A stretch of DNA of 64,000 nucleotides from positions 124,001-188,000 of the forward strand of contig JAPDJH010000001.1 in the NCBI GenBank assembly GCA_029259175.1, given 5' to 3'. The position numbers were made by a program, and so were the translations under genes. The DNA comes from Hadesarchaea archaeon (GTDB taxonomy: Archaea; Hadarchaeota; Hadarchaeia; Hadarchaeales; Hadarchaeaceae). Shown here piece by piece: positions 24,669 to 32,212 of this stretch; positions within the stretch are counted from its first letter, which is position 1, and the number at the start of each line of letters is the position of its first letter. The notes beneath the pieces are model-generated. The model ran no database searches, was not told where the DNA came from, and saw only the letters and a program-made list of their open reading frames with translations.

Positions 24669-25400
24669 ATGGGTTCGGCTCGGAGGTTAGAGGTCTCTTT
24701 CCCGATTGATACTGAAATGGCTGTGCGAACCGTTTTTGACAAGTTCCACGAAAAGTTAGGATATCCCAAGATACTTGAAAGCAGAGAAAAGTTTCCCGAC
24801 TACATTTTAGAAGATAGGAGAGGGAGAATAGTTCGTGCGGAAGCCAAACACTACGCCAGCGGAGCTAAAAGGTATAAAAAATTGGCTGAAAAGTGCGACT
24901 TGATAATATGCTGGTACGACGATTGGGGTGAGTGTCCCGTGCCCTGCTTGGAACTATGTAAGTATGTTAAAGCCAACCCGACCAAGGAAGTAATTGTTGT
25001 GCCCATCGGAAGGGGAAGAGAAAGACAATTAGATCCAGAAGTTGAGTGGCAAGTGATAAGAAAGAAGCACTTTTATCGATTACCATTTTGGGGGGGACCG
25101 AAGTATGAGGCAAAATACATCGCTTTCTATCACAGAGGAATTGAATACATAGCAAAACTAAAACTCCCATATGAAAAAACAACTTGGGGAAAAATTTACC
25201 GAGAAATTTATAGACTAACAAAAGATGAACGGTATAAACCAGAACCAGAATGGGAAAATGAACCCGCACTCAAATTGAAATTTGGTAGACTCATAAAAAT
25301 TAGAAAAATAGAGTTAAAGGGACCTTTTAGATTATGGCGTTACACTACTTTTGAAAAATTGTTGACGGCTAAAACGGTAGCTGAATTGACAGAAAAGTAA
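24669..25400 (+). CDS. PD-(D/E)XK nuclease-like protein
   Basis: The 243-residue protein carries KFPDYILEDRRGRIVRAEAK: Asp44, then Glu58 and Lys60, the PD...ExK signature. It is followed by a helix and CDLIICWYDDWGECP, a strand typical of Vsr-like and other restriction folds. The C-terminal half is basic with no known domain. The start codon is part of a tandem ATGGGTTCG duplication (24659 and 24669); only the second is in frame. It is convergent with 25403-26143 (3 bp apart) inside the block flanked by the TGTACAGGCGG repeats. Likely a restriction or DNA-repair nuclease. Confidence 0.6.
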   Translation: MGSARRLEVSFPIDTEMAVRTVFDKFHEKLGYPKILESREKFPDYILEDRRGRIVRAEAKHYASGAKRYKKLAEKCDLIICWYDDWGECPVPCLELCKYVKANPTKEVIVVPIGRGRERQLDPEVEWQVIRKKHFYRLPFWGGPKYEAKYIAFYHRGIEYIAKLKLPYEKTTWGKIYREIYRLTKDERYKPEPEWENEPALKLKFGRLIKIRKIELKGPFRLWRYTTFEKLLTAKTVAELTEK

Positions 25401-25402
25401 GG

Positions 25403-26143
25403 CTAATCTTCAACTATCGCAGCCCCACCCACCACCAAGTCCTGAGCCGCCGCGAACTCCTCCACGAGACTTGGCGGACAACGGGCTTCGCTGAGCAAAG
25501 CGAGTTTCGGCGTTAGCTTCCTCGCCACCACCCGCACCGAGTTCTCTCCCTTCTTCTTCCTCGCCACGGCTTTCGCATAGCCATCGGTTTCAAGCCTTCT
25601 CACTCGGTGTTCCCTTTTCGTGATGTGGGCGGGCAAATGCCACGAGGCTTTCACACTCGGGGAAGAAGGCTCAGCCCAGAGGCGGATGTAGGCACTCGGC
25701 ACCACCACGCAATCCAGAGGTGGCTCCAAACGCTTCAAATACCCATCTTTGACCACATACACCTTCCCGCCAATCCCCACGAACCGCCACCCCAACGGCT
25801 TCGCAAACCTCACCGCTTTGCCAGAAGGCTTGGTTTCCCCCATCAGTACCTCCAAAGGCACTTCGCAGTAAAGTTCAGCCTTCAGCCACTTTTGAAGTGA
25901 GAAAAAGTCCCTAACTCCCATCTCTATTTCTCGCTTGGCTCGTCTCAGGATCACCCGCCTTTCCGAGTGGTGTTCGTGCCTGATGCTTAGCCCCCCGACT
26001 TTGCTTTCCTCGTTCTCAAAGGGCAACTCAGCCAACGCCAGCCCTCTCGCAACCGTAAGCGGGATGGTCAGCCCGTATTTTTTGCCCTCTTGAACCAGCC
26101 GCACCAACCACCTCCGCCCCCGTTTAACGAACCAGAACCTCAT
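25403..26143 (-). CDS. Unknown basic protein
   Basis: The 246 residues are strongly basic and strand-rich (for example RGRRWLVRLVQEGKKYGLTI and GWRFVGIGGKVYVVKDGYLK), with LDCVVVPSAYIRLW in the middle. No enzyme motif is visible and I do not recognise the family. Its first 20 bp overlap the 121-aa gene upstream, so the two are translationally linked and may form a complex. It is GC-richer than the AT-rich methylase region next to it. Position within the direct-repeat-flanked block suggests a mobile or defence-related module, without proof. Confidence 0.5.
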   Translation of the reverse strand: MRFWFVKRGRRWLVRLVQEGKKYGLTIPLTVARGLALAELPFENEESKVGGLSIRHEHHSERRVILRRAKREIEMGVRDFFSLQKWLKAELYCEVPLEVLMGETKPSGKAVRFAKPLGWRFVGIGGKVYVVKDGYLKRLEPPLDCVVVPSAYIRLWAEPSSPSVKASWHLPAHITKREHRVRRLETDGYAKAVARKKKGENSVRVVARKLTPKLALLSEARCPPSLVEEFAAAQDLVVGGAAIVED

Positions 26144-26489
26144 CCCGCTCAGCCTCCGTGATTGGAATCCGCTGGTGAATGGGACAACGCTTGGCTTTCC
26201 CCTTCAGCAACTCCCCCAACATAGAAACCCATCCCATCGCCTCAACCCCTTCGCCCCGTGCCACGACATAGAAGTGGTTTCCATTCCGAGAGAGGGCGAT
26301 GTAACCGACTGGCTCCTTTTCATCCTCGCCGTTTTTCACGAGCACGACATAGTGCTTTTTGCCCCACACCATTTCCTCAAGCGCCGCGAGTTTACAAAAC
26401 GCCTTGAGTTTCCTCGCCGCGACAAACGCCCCACCGTTGGAGTTGCGGATGAGGTAGCCGATGACTCTGCCCGCCCTAAACCTCGCCAT
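26124..26489 (-). CDS. Unknown small basic protein
   Basis: This 121-residue protein starts with RFRAGRVIGYLIRNSNGGAF and continues with a strand pair (KHYVVLVKNGEDEKEPVGYI and NHFYVVARGEGVEAMGWVSM). A PUA- or OB-like small beta fold is conceivable but not supported by a firm motif. A TATA box (26512-26518, read on the minus strand as ttatatg) lies about 25 bases before the ATG, so the message is leaderless. The 3' end overlaps the 246-aa gene by 20 bp. The downstream copy of TGTACAGGCGG lies between its TATA box and its start. Confidence 0.5.
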   Translation of the reverse strand: MARFRAGRVIGYLIRNSNGGAFVAARKLKAFCKLAALEEMVWGKKHYVVLVKNGEDEKEPVGYIALSRNGNHFYVVARGEGVEAMGWVSMLGELLKGKAKRCPIHQRIPITEAERDEVLVR

Positions 26490-26496
26490 TCACCAC

Positions 26497-26507
26497 TGTA
26501 CAGGCGG
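26497..26507. repeat. 11-bp direct repeat, right copy (TGTACAGGCGG)
   Basis: This is the second copy of the repeat at 24511-24521. It lies within the core promoter of the 26124-26489 gene, between the TATA box and the start codon, so an operator function is as likely as a recombination scar. Confidence 0.5.
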
Positions 26508-26523
26508 GAGGCATATAAGGTGG

Positions 26524-27288
26524 TTATCGGATCGTGTCTAAATTCTGAATAATCAACTGGAAAGAATTATGACCTATAAACCAAGCTCCCTCGTTGAATT
26601 TGATGGGCGAAACCTTAGCCTCCAGACACTCCTTCACAATTTTTTCTCTAATCTCGTGTTCTTTGTCGTTGTCTTCTACTATCCCAATCTTGGCGGCGAC
26701 CCTTCTCACCCAAGTATCAATCGGTTGAAAAAATTTCATATCTTCTATGCGGATTTTTCCCTCTCTCTCCAAGGAATATACCGTGGCTACATCCCTAAGA
26801 TAAATTGAGGCGATTTTCGGACCAACCGAATGGATCCTATCCAACTCCTTATAATGTTCTTCTACTTCCCCACGCTCAATTTTTGAAATGGTGTACTCCA
26901 CCAAACTCCCTTTATCTACGACCTCTCCCCTTGAAGCGAATTGTATGATTTCAACCGTCATTTGGATGTCTCTTCCCCTTCCAACTCTCCCTTTCCCAAT
27001 TACTTGTCTAAGCTCGTTTCTTATTCTTTGAAGTTCTCCATCTGTTACTCCTATAGTTTGGGGTGTAATGTGTTGCTTTAAAACATTCATCGCTCGCCTC
27101 TCAACTTTCTCTGAGATCGCGTCTCTGCGCCCCTGATAGAAAGAGCGTCTTAAAAGGAATTGAAGCCCTCCCCACCAATTCCTGCGTATCAAATCTCTGT
27201 TTTCAAAATCTCTTCCCAAATATTCCCCTTCATAACGGTTGCCGAAGTCTGCTATTTTTCTGATTTTGATTATTTTTTCCTGCTCCAT
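26524..27288 (-). CDS. HhH-GPD DNA glycosylase-like protein
   Basis: The middle of the protein reads IHSVGPKIASIYLRDVATVY, a helix-hairpin-helix, followed about 33 residues later by FQPIDTWVRRVAAKIGI. There the Asp occupies the catalytic place found in Ogg/AlkA/MutY relatives (VDTHVRRVA). A Lys in GPKIAS is placed where bifunctional glycosylase-lyases have theirs. The N-terminal third is unusual and basic (RRNWWGGLQFLLRRSFYQGR). No iron-sulfur cysteines are present. It probably excises an altered base; the substrate is unknown. It may be a defence or repair enzyme within this island, the second glycosylase in it. Start ATG 27288. Confidence 0.6.
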   Translation of the reverse strand: MEQEKIIKIRKIADFGNRYEGEYLGRDFENRDLIRRNWWGGLQFLLRRSFYQGRRDAISEKVERRAMNVLKQHITPQTIGVTDGELQRIRNELRQVIGKGRVGRGRDIQMTVEIIQFASRGEVVDKGSLVEYTISKIERGEVEEHYKELDRIHSVGPKIASIYLRDVATVYSLEREGKIRIEDMKFFQPIDTWVRRVAAKIGIVEDNDKEHEIREKIVKECLEAKVSPIKFNEGAWFIGHNSFQLIIQNLDTIR

Positions 27289-27430
27289 CTGATTTTTCTC
27301 TAACCTGACTCCTATTTATCTCGCTCTCGTAAGAACAAGTTTTGCTGGGATTTCGCCGTTCTCTATCATAATATTGGAAAATTTTTCGGTGTCGTGATCG
27401 CATTAATACTAATTCCGACCTTTCTTTACT

Positions 27431-27850
27431 GTGAGCCAAACCCACGCCCAGAGCACGGGTGTAAAGAGGGATTATCTTCCTCGTCCTGAATACCTACGAA
27501 AAAAGAGCTTGTGGGACTGGTTACGAGCCTGTGGCGTCCGTCCGCAGTTCATCGGGGCTATTGGTTTCTTTCTCAAGGTCTACCAACGCGCTAAACGCTT
27601 GGGGCTTCTTCCGTGCTTCACCTATCAGGATGTTGATGAACGCTTTCTCTCAATTTGCGCAAATTTGAATATGAAGCGGGAGACGGCTCGGCGTTTCGTG
27701 CGGTGGTGCTGTAGGCGCGGCTTGATTTATCTCGTCCCTGGAAGCCGCGAGAAGCTTGGCTACCACCTTTTTCTGGTAAGAGACGACACCTTCAACTTCC
27801 TGTTGGAATTGTGTCGATACGCAAAGCTCTTCAAGGAGGCGAGGCGATGA
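27431..27850 (+). CDS. Small helical DNA-binding-like protein
   Basis: From GTG 27431 this gives 139 residues. FTYQDVDERFLSICANLNMK, then RETARRFVRWCCRRGLIYLV is a winged-helix-like arrangement (the recognition helix would be ETARRFVRWCCRR), with a C-terminal helix. The protein is basic and contains several Cys residues without a metal pattern. It overlaps the next gene by ATGA at 27847, so both are translated together. Regulation or DNA-binding partner of the membrane protein downstream is an inference only. Confidence 0.5.
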   Translation: MSQTHAQSTGVKRDYLPRPEYLRKKSLWDWLRACGVRPQFIGAIGFFLKVYQRAKRLGLLPCFTYQDVDERFLSICANLNMKRETARRFVRWCCRRGLIYLVPGSREKLGYHLFLVRDDTFNFLLELCRYAKLFKEARR

Positions 27851-28518
27851 AGCGGGAAAGTCCTATCGAAGAATTCAGGCAGCGCCTTACGAAACAAATC
27901 CAAAAACTGCCCGACCCGTTTTGGTACACGCTCGCGGTGGGTGCGATCGGCTTTGGTCTCTTTTTGTTCTGGGATGTCCGGGTGATTGAGAGAACTTTTT
28001 CTAACTTGGTCGTAATCTACTTTATTTCCATCAGCACCGCTATCGCTTTGCTGAGCGCGTATGGTTCACGCGTGTATGCCGTGTGGCATAAAATCAAGGA
28101 TGAGTTGGACGCGTTCGCGGTCGTTTTCCCGCGGCGAGTGTGGGAAGATGCCGTTGCCTCCCGCGAACTCTCGCGCCTCTTAGGGGATCTCCACCATCGG
28201 CTCCGCCAACTCTATCCTGAAGCTCCAGAAACCCGCGTCGCTACTTTCTTGGCTGAGTTCGGAAAAGAAGCGGAGCGAATTTACAGAGAGCACGAGAGCG
28301 ACTTGGTCCGCCACGAAGCTCTCAAGCTCGCTTTCGAGAACCTAAGCAAGAAATACAGGATCCCCGTCGTGCTGAACATCCGTAAGGCAGAAACATACCC
28401 ACACCTCGGCGGCGCCTTCTGGCTCTTCGACATTCACCGCTTAGACGCCGACGAAGTGGGCCTGCTTAAACAAATCAAAGAGAGCATGCGAGTGTGGGGA
28501 GCAAAAAGAGAGGCATAA
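27847..28518 (+). CDS. Two-TM protein with helical cytoplasmic domain
   Basis: Starting at the ATG that overlaps the previous stop (27847), the 223-residue product has two membrane segments near its N-terminus (FWYTLAVGAIGFGLFLFW at about 23-40, and LVVIYFISISTAIALLSAYG at about 52-72). The cytoplasmic part is rich in charged helices (for example EKEAERIYREHESD-like stretches) and ends in a small domain with VLNIRKAETYPHLGGAFWLF. Such membrane-tethered accessory proteins occur in defence islands as effectors, but no family is recognised. Confidence 0.5.
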   Translation: MKRESPIEEFRQRLTKQIQKLPDPFWYTLAVGAIGFGLFLFWDVRVIERTFSNLVVIYFISISTAIALLSAYGSRVYAVWHKIKDELDAFAVVFPRRVWEDAVASRELSRLLGDLHHRLRQLYPEAPETRVATFLAEFGKEAERIYREHESDLVRHEALKLAFENLSKKYRIPVVLNIRKAETYPHLGGAFWLFDIHRLDADEVGLLKQIKESMRVWGAKREA

Positions 28519-28525
28519 CCGCTTA

Positions 28526-29257
28526 CTATTCCTTTTCCTCTGGTTCTCTTTTTGGAAATTCGAATAAGGCAGGTTTCTTCGTTATCGGGAATGCGCCCGC
28601 CGACTCTCTTAAAGCCCAAACAGCTGCCGATGTCAGCGGATCTACTTTAAACAGGAGAAGCTCCTTCCACTCTCGTAAGCAATCTAAGAGTTGTTGTAGC
28701 TCCGAGTTTTCGGCTTTTTCTGGTAGTTCCACATAGAGTAGTGCGTTTTCAAATTTCATGAAAACCTCAGACAACGAATAATTGAGTTTCCTTCGCTTGC
28801 TTTTTTCCTTTCCTAGAGAAGACAGCAGGGCTTCATGTCTATTGACGATTTCCCTAAGGTAGCGGCTTACAAGTTCGTGAAATAGTTTATTCTTACACAA
28901 CTCGCTGAACTTCTTCTCAACAAGAGGTCGCCGTCTGCTCCCAAGAATAACATAAAGGGCGGGGGGCATGAAAAGGGAGGGATCCCCTTGGCTCAGGAAA
29001 AATTTACAGAATTTGCCCCAGTTTATTTCGTAGTGCTGGTGTTTGCCGATCTTCTTACTGAGCCTCACAACCCCTAACTTTCTCAATTTATGTAAATATT
29101 CGATCACGGTGGGCGGCTTGACCCCCATGGTTTCCGCGATATCTTTCGGGGTGGTTCTGCCCGCGCTCAGGTAGAGAAGCACATTTGATATGCCCACGCT
29201 CCTCGACGGGGACCTGATACTCCGCTGGAACTCATCCATCGGCATCCGATAGTACAT
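28526..29257 (-). CDS. ArsR/MarR-like winged-helix regulator
   Basis: Residues about 20-75 are a winged helix (ISNVLLYLSAGRTTPKDIAE, then GVKPPTVIEYLHKLRKLGVV and RLSKKIGKHQHYEI). A helical ~150-residue C-terminal region follows, rich in Lys and Glu. The DNA-binding domain resembles archaeal ArsR-type regulators; the C-terminal part is not recognised and may be a dimerisation or sensor region. It lies divergently beside the ParB operon, about 100 bp from it, and could regulate it. Three in-frame Met codons at the start (29257, 29245, 29239) leave the exact start open. Confidence 0.6.
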   Translation of the reverse strand: MYYRMPMDEFQRSIRSPSRSVGISNVLLYLSAGRTTPKDIAETMGVKPPTVIEYLHKLRKLGVVRLSKKIGKHQHYEINWGKFCKFFLSQGDPSLFMPPALYVILGSRRRPLVEKKFSELCKNKLFHELVSRYLREIVNRHEALLSSLGKEKSKRRKLNYSLSEVFMKFENALLYVELPEKAENSELQQLLDCLREWKELLLFKVDPLTSAAVWALRESAGAFPITKKPALFEFPKREPEEKE

Positions 29258-29313
29258 CCGTTCACTTGCTTATAAGTGTTAGGGCATGCCAAACAGTTAG
29301 AGAAAATTAAACG

Positions 29314-29359
29314 ATTAGGGTTAACCGAAACATTTAAATACCATTAGGTTTAACCTAAT
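29314..29359 (+). promoter_or_regulatory. Promoter of the ParB operon with two palindromic operators
   Basis: ATTAGGTTTAACCTAAT at 29343-29359 is a perfect palindrome around one central base and touches the ATG at 29361. A near copy, ATTAGGGTTAACCGAA, lies at 29314-29329, 29 bp upstream. The TATA box tttaaata (29333-29340) sits between them. A protein bound at both sites would block the promoter; the operon's own ParB-like or RHH product is the obvious candidate. Confidence 0.7.
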
Positions 29360-29360
29360 T

Positions 29361-30179
29361 ATGGTGAGAGCACGAGAAACAAACAGCTGGGTCATAGGCT
29401 TGGGAGAAAAGTTCAAGTTCATCGACTTCAAACAAATCCCGCTCGCGGACATCCAGCCGAACCCCCATCCGCTCCGCGAGCACAGCTCTGGGTGGTTGCG
29501 CAGATTCACGAAACACTTGAAGCGCTTCGGTGTGGTGGTGGAACCACTAATCGTCACGCGCAACGGCGGAAGGAAATACACCATCGTCGCTGGGATGGGG
29601 CGCTACCTAGCAGCCAAGAGAGCAGGACTGAAGTCGCTTCCGGCAATTGTCGTGGAAATTGACGAAAAAACGGGCTACGTCCTTTCCCTAATCGAGAACC
29701 TGATAAGAAACGGCTTGAACCCAATCGACGAAGCGAGAGCTTATAAACAGTTGATGGAGTGGGGGTGGACTCAGGAGCAAATAGGTTATCTCATCGGAAA
29801 AGATCAGTCGTATGTTTCTCACAGAATTGGTTTGTTAAAGCTCCACCCAGAAGTCCAGCAAATGGTTAAGGAAGGCTACGAAGTCAGCAAAGCGGAAATC
29901 CTCTGCACAGTAAAAAACAAGGAACTACAACTCGAACTCGCCAGAAAGTCCGTGAACTGGAACTGTAACAGGCTCAGCGAAGAAGTCCGCAAACTTCAGA
30001 ATGGGGGAGTGAAGCAAACCCCAAAACCAAAACCCTACGAATGCGAGTTTAAGAAAGCGGTTGACGCCCTCGTGGAAGCCGCCGTCCAGCGGAACCTGGA
30101 AGGGGACTGCGAGAGGTGCCCCATCCGAGAGAAGTGCCCCGAGGTGGTGAATTTCGTGAGGAGGTTGTTCCAATGGTAG
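29361..30179 (+). CDS. ParB/Spo0J-like DNA-binding protein
   Basis: The N-terminal ParB nuclease-like domain is clear: IPLADIQPNPHPLREH, then PLIVTRNGGRKYTIVAGMGR and YLAAKRAGLKSLPAI. A central HTH follows (WTQEQIGYLIGKDQSYVSHR). The C-terminus carries CERCPIREKC, a possible zinc site. Length 272 residues. ParB-type proteins bind palindromes to partition plasmids or, in phages and mobile DNA, act as regulators or in DNA modification operons. There is no ParA beside it; instead a methylase gene overlaps its last 7 bp. It probably binds the ATTAGG palindromes in its own promoter. Confidence 0.8.
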   Translation: MVRARETNSWVIGLGEKFKFIDFKQIPLADIQPNPHPLREHSSGWLRRFTKHLKRFGVVVEPLIVTRNGGRKYTIVAGMGRYLAAKRAGLKSLPAIVVEIDEKTGYVLSLIENLIRNGLNPIDEARAYKQLMEWGWTQEQIGYLIGKDQSYVSHRIGLLKLHPEVQQMVKEGYEVSKAEILCTVKNKELQLELARKSVNWNCNRLSEEVRKLQNGGVKQTPKPKPYECEFKKAVDALVEAAVQRNLEGDCERCPIREKCPEVVNFVRRLFQW

Positions 30180-31630
30180 GAGGAAAGAAATTCAAGAAGG
30201 TGGAAGGCTACGACGAGCCGCTGGAAATTTGGGAACTACCGAAGATGAGCCCGAAAAAACAACGGGAGCACTATGTCCCCGAGAGTTTTGAACACCGAGC
30301 GAGAATGGATGTGCTACTATGCCGAAAAATCATCGAGGAATACACGGAGCCTGGGGAACTCATCTTAGATCCGATGGCTGGAATAGGTACAACCTTGGTT
30401 GAGGGAGCCTTGCTAAATCATGATGTCATCGGTGTGGAGCTTGAGAAAAAATATGTGGAGATCACAAAAAAGAACATAGAGAAGTTAGAACGATATAGGA
30501 CTCTCGCCCCGAAAGGCAAAGCCATCATAATCCACGGGGACAGTCGCCATCTCTCGCAAATACTCGCCGAGAAAGTGGACTCGGCGGTGTTTTCGCCTCC
30601 GTATTTCATCCCCGTTGGAAAAGTCACTGAAGGTACCCTGCTCTGGAGAATAATGAATGGGAAGGGGCGTTACAAAGACACCATAGGGGGGACGAAGAGC
30701 TATGTGCCTTTCACCCAACATCCAGACAACATCCACAAGTTACGGAGATATGGAAATGTAGATAGCATAGTTAGTAGCCCGCCCTACGGCACTGAGGGGT
30801 TCGCTTCCAAGGATAAGAACCGCACCACCTACTTCCGACAGCTCGGTGCGAAGGTGGGCAAGTACACACGGAAAGATGCTTACAAAAGTCCACACAACAT
30901 TGCCAACTTGAAGTATGTAGAAATAGAAGCAATCGTTTGCTCTCCTCCCTACGGGGACTCGGTGAAAAACAGTGATGATCCAGAGAGGTTAGCCCGAGCG
31001 ATGGAGAGACGCGGCTGGGGCAACCATCACACGCCTGGGCGATTGCGCGGGCTGAAGGTGATATGTAGCGGCTACTCCGATAACAAAGACAACATCGGGA
31101 ACCTCCCCTATGGTAAAATCGGGGCTATCCTTAGCTCGCCACCATACTCTGAAGGCATCGGACACCAAGCGAAGAAGAAAGGTGGAAAGTACTGGCGCTA
31201 CCGCGAGCTAAATCTGCTATACACGGGTTGCTTGAGCAAGGACAATATTGCGAGGCTCAAGCATGGAGATGTCAACTCCGTGATAAAGGAGGAGAAGGAG
31301 CGAAAAAAGCAACAGGAAACATATCTTGAAGCAATGTACAAAATCTACTGCGAGTGCTTTAAAGTTCTCAAACCTGGAGGGAAAATGGTTTTGGTTGTTC
31401 GCCCCTTCTATAAAAACAAAAAGTTAATCCGCCTTGACTTGGACACTCGGAAACTATGCGAACTTGCTGGCTTTCGCTTCCTGGAGGCGAAACTCGTTCC
31501 GGCAAACAAATCGGTTTGGCGCCACATTTACGAGAAGAAGAACCCCAAAGCGAAGAAATCTCTCGTCAACTACGAGTTTGTCCTCGTGTTTGAGAAGCCA
31601 GCGGAAAGGGAGGTGGGCGGAAATGGCTGA
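30173..31630 (+). CDS. DNA methyltransferase with four SPPY catalytic motifs
   Basis: With ATG 30173 (overlapping the parB stop) the protein has 485 residues. DPMAGIGTT (66-74) is the SAM motif and comes first. S-P-P-Y, the catalytic motif of N4-cytosine or related amino-methylases, occurs four times: 141-144, 202-205, 257-260 and 322-325. The last three are each preceded by a similar stretch (DNIHKL, HNIANL, DNIGNL at the start; VDSIVS, IEAIVC, IGAILS before PPY). A fifth unit (DNIARLKHGDVNSVI, from 357) lacks SPPY. A normal enzyme has one. Whether all four are active, or the extra units bind DNA, cannot be told from sequence. ParB precedes it; the tandem RHH gene overlaps its end. Confidence 0.8.
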   Translation: MVGGKKFKKVEGYDEPLEIWELPKMSPKKQREHYVPESFEHRARMDVLLCRKIIEEYTEPGELILDPMAGIGTTLVEGALLNHDVIGVELEKKYVEITKKNIEKLERYRTLAPKGKAIIIHGDSRHLSQILAEKVDSAVFSPPYFIPVGKVTEGTLLWRIMNGKGRYKDTIGGTKSYVPFTQHPDNIHKLRRYGNVDSIVSSPPYGTEGFASKDKNRTTYFRQLGAKVGKYTRKDAYKSPHNIANLKYVEIEAIVCSPPYGDSVKNSDDPERLARAMERRGWGNHHTPGRLRGLKVICSGYSDNKDNIGNLPYGKIGAILSSPPYSEGIGHQAKKKGGKYWRYRELNLLYTGCLSKDNIARLKHGDVNSVIKEEKERKKQQETYLEAMYKIYCECFKVLKPGGKMVLVVRPFYKNKKLIRLDLDTRKLCELAGFRFLEAKLVPANKSVWRHIYEKKNPKAKKSLVNYEFVLVFEKPAEREVGGNG

Positions 31631-32042
31631 GAATACCAACGAAGTAAGGATCAACACCGAAATCCGTGGCGAACCCGCTCGGTGGCTTGAGGAGTGGATA
31701 GCAAAGGGCTATGTCTCCTCGTATCGGGACGCCGTGGTGTGTGCCCTGAGAGCCCTACACGAGGAGATAGTCGAGGAGGACATAAAGGACGGGCAGCGGA
31801 GAACCGCCCTAAGGTGCCTCGGCGAGGAAGTCCCGAACAACGGCAATGGCAGGAAGCGGCTGAACTTCACGCTCAACGGGAAGGCTGCCGAATACCTGCG
31901 GGAACTACAAAAGAGGGGGTTGGTTCTCAAAACCCCCGACGCCATCGTTCAGGCGTTCAGAGCATTACATAAGAAAGTGGTTGAGCAGGAACTGAAGGAG
32001 ATTCAGCATAAGCGGGTGTTGAAAGAGCTGGGATACGAATGA
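31623..32042 (+). CDS. Two-domain ribbon-helix-helix protein
   Basis: The 139 residues are an internal duplication. Unit 1 reads VRINTEIRGEPARWLEEWIA, then SSYRDAVVCALRALHEEIVE. Unit 2 reads RLNFTLNGKAAEYLRELQKR, then KTPDAIVQAFRALHKKVVE. Both end in a matching tail (TALRCLGEE and RVLKELGYE). Each is a ribbon-helix-helix fold, so one chain can form the intramolecular equivalent of a dimer. It starts 8 bp inside the methylase gene and is the last gene of the ParB-methylase operon. A DNA-binding or autoregulatory role is likely. The 170 bp after it show nothing recognisable. Confidence 0.7.
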   Translation: MAENTNEVRINTEIRGEPARWLEEWIAKGYVSSYRDAVVCALRALHEEIVEEDIKDGQRRTALRCLGEEVPNNGNGRKRLNFTLNGKAAEYLRELQKRGLVLKTPDAIVQAFRALHKKVVEQELKEIQHKRVLKELGYE

Positions 32043-32212
32043 ACAAGCATCAGTGCTCCGAAGGCTCTTTTGCCCAGTGTGGGGCGTGAGGCGATTTAGG
32101 TGTCAAACCAGTCTTTTGAAAACTCGTTTGTTTTCCAGTTCTGAAAATCGTGAAATACAAACGGGGAGTTGTTTCTACCCCGCGGGACCACATCACGCTA
32201 TCTTGCGTCCAT

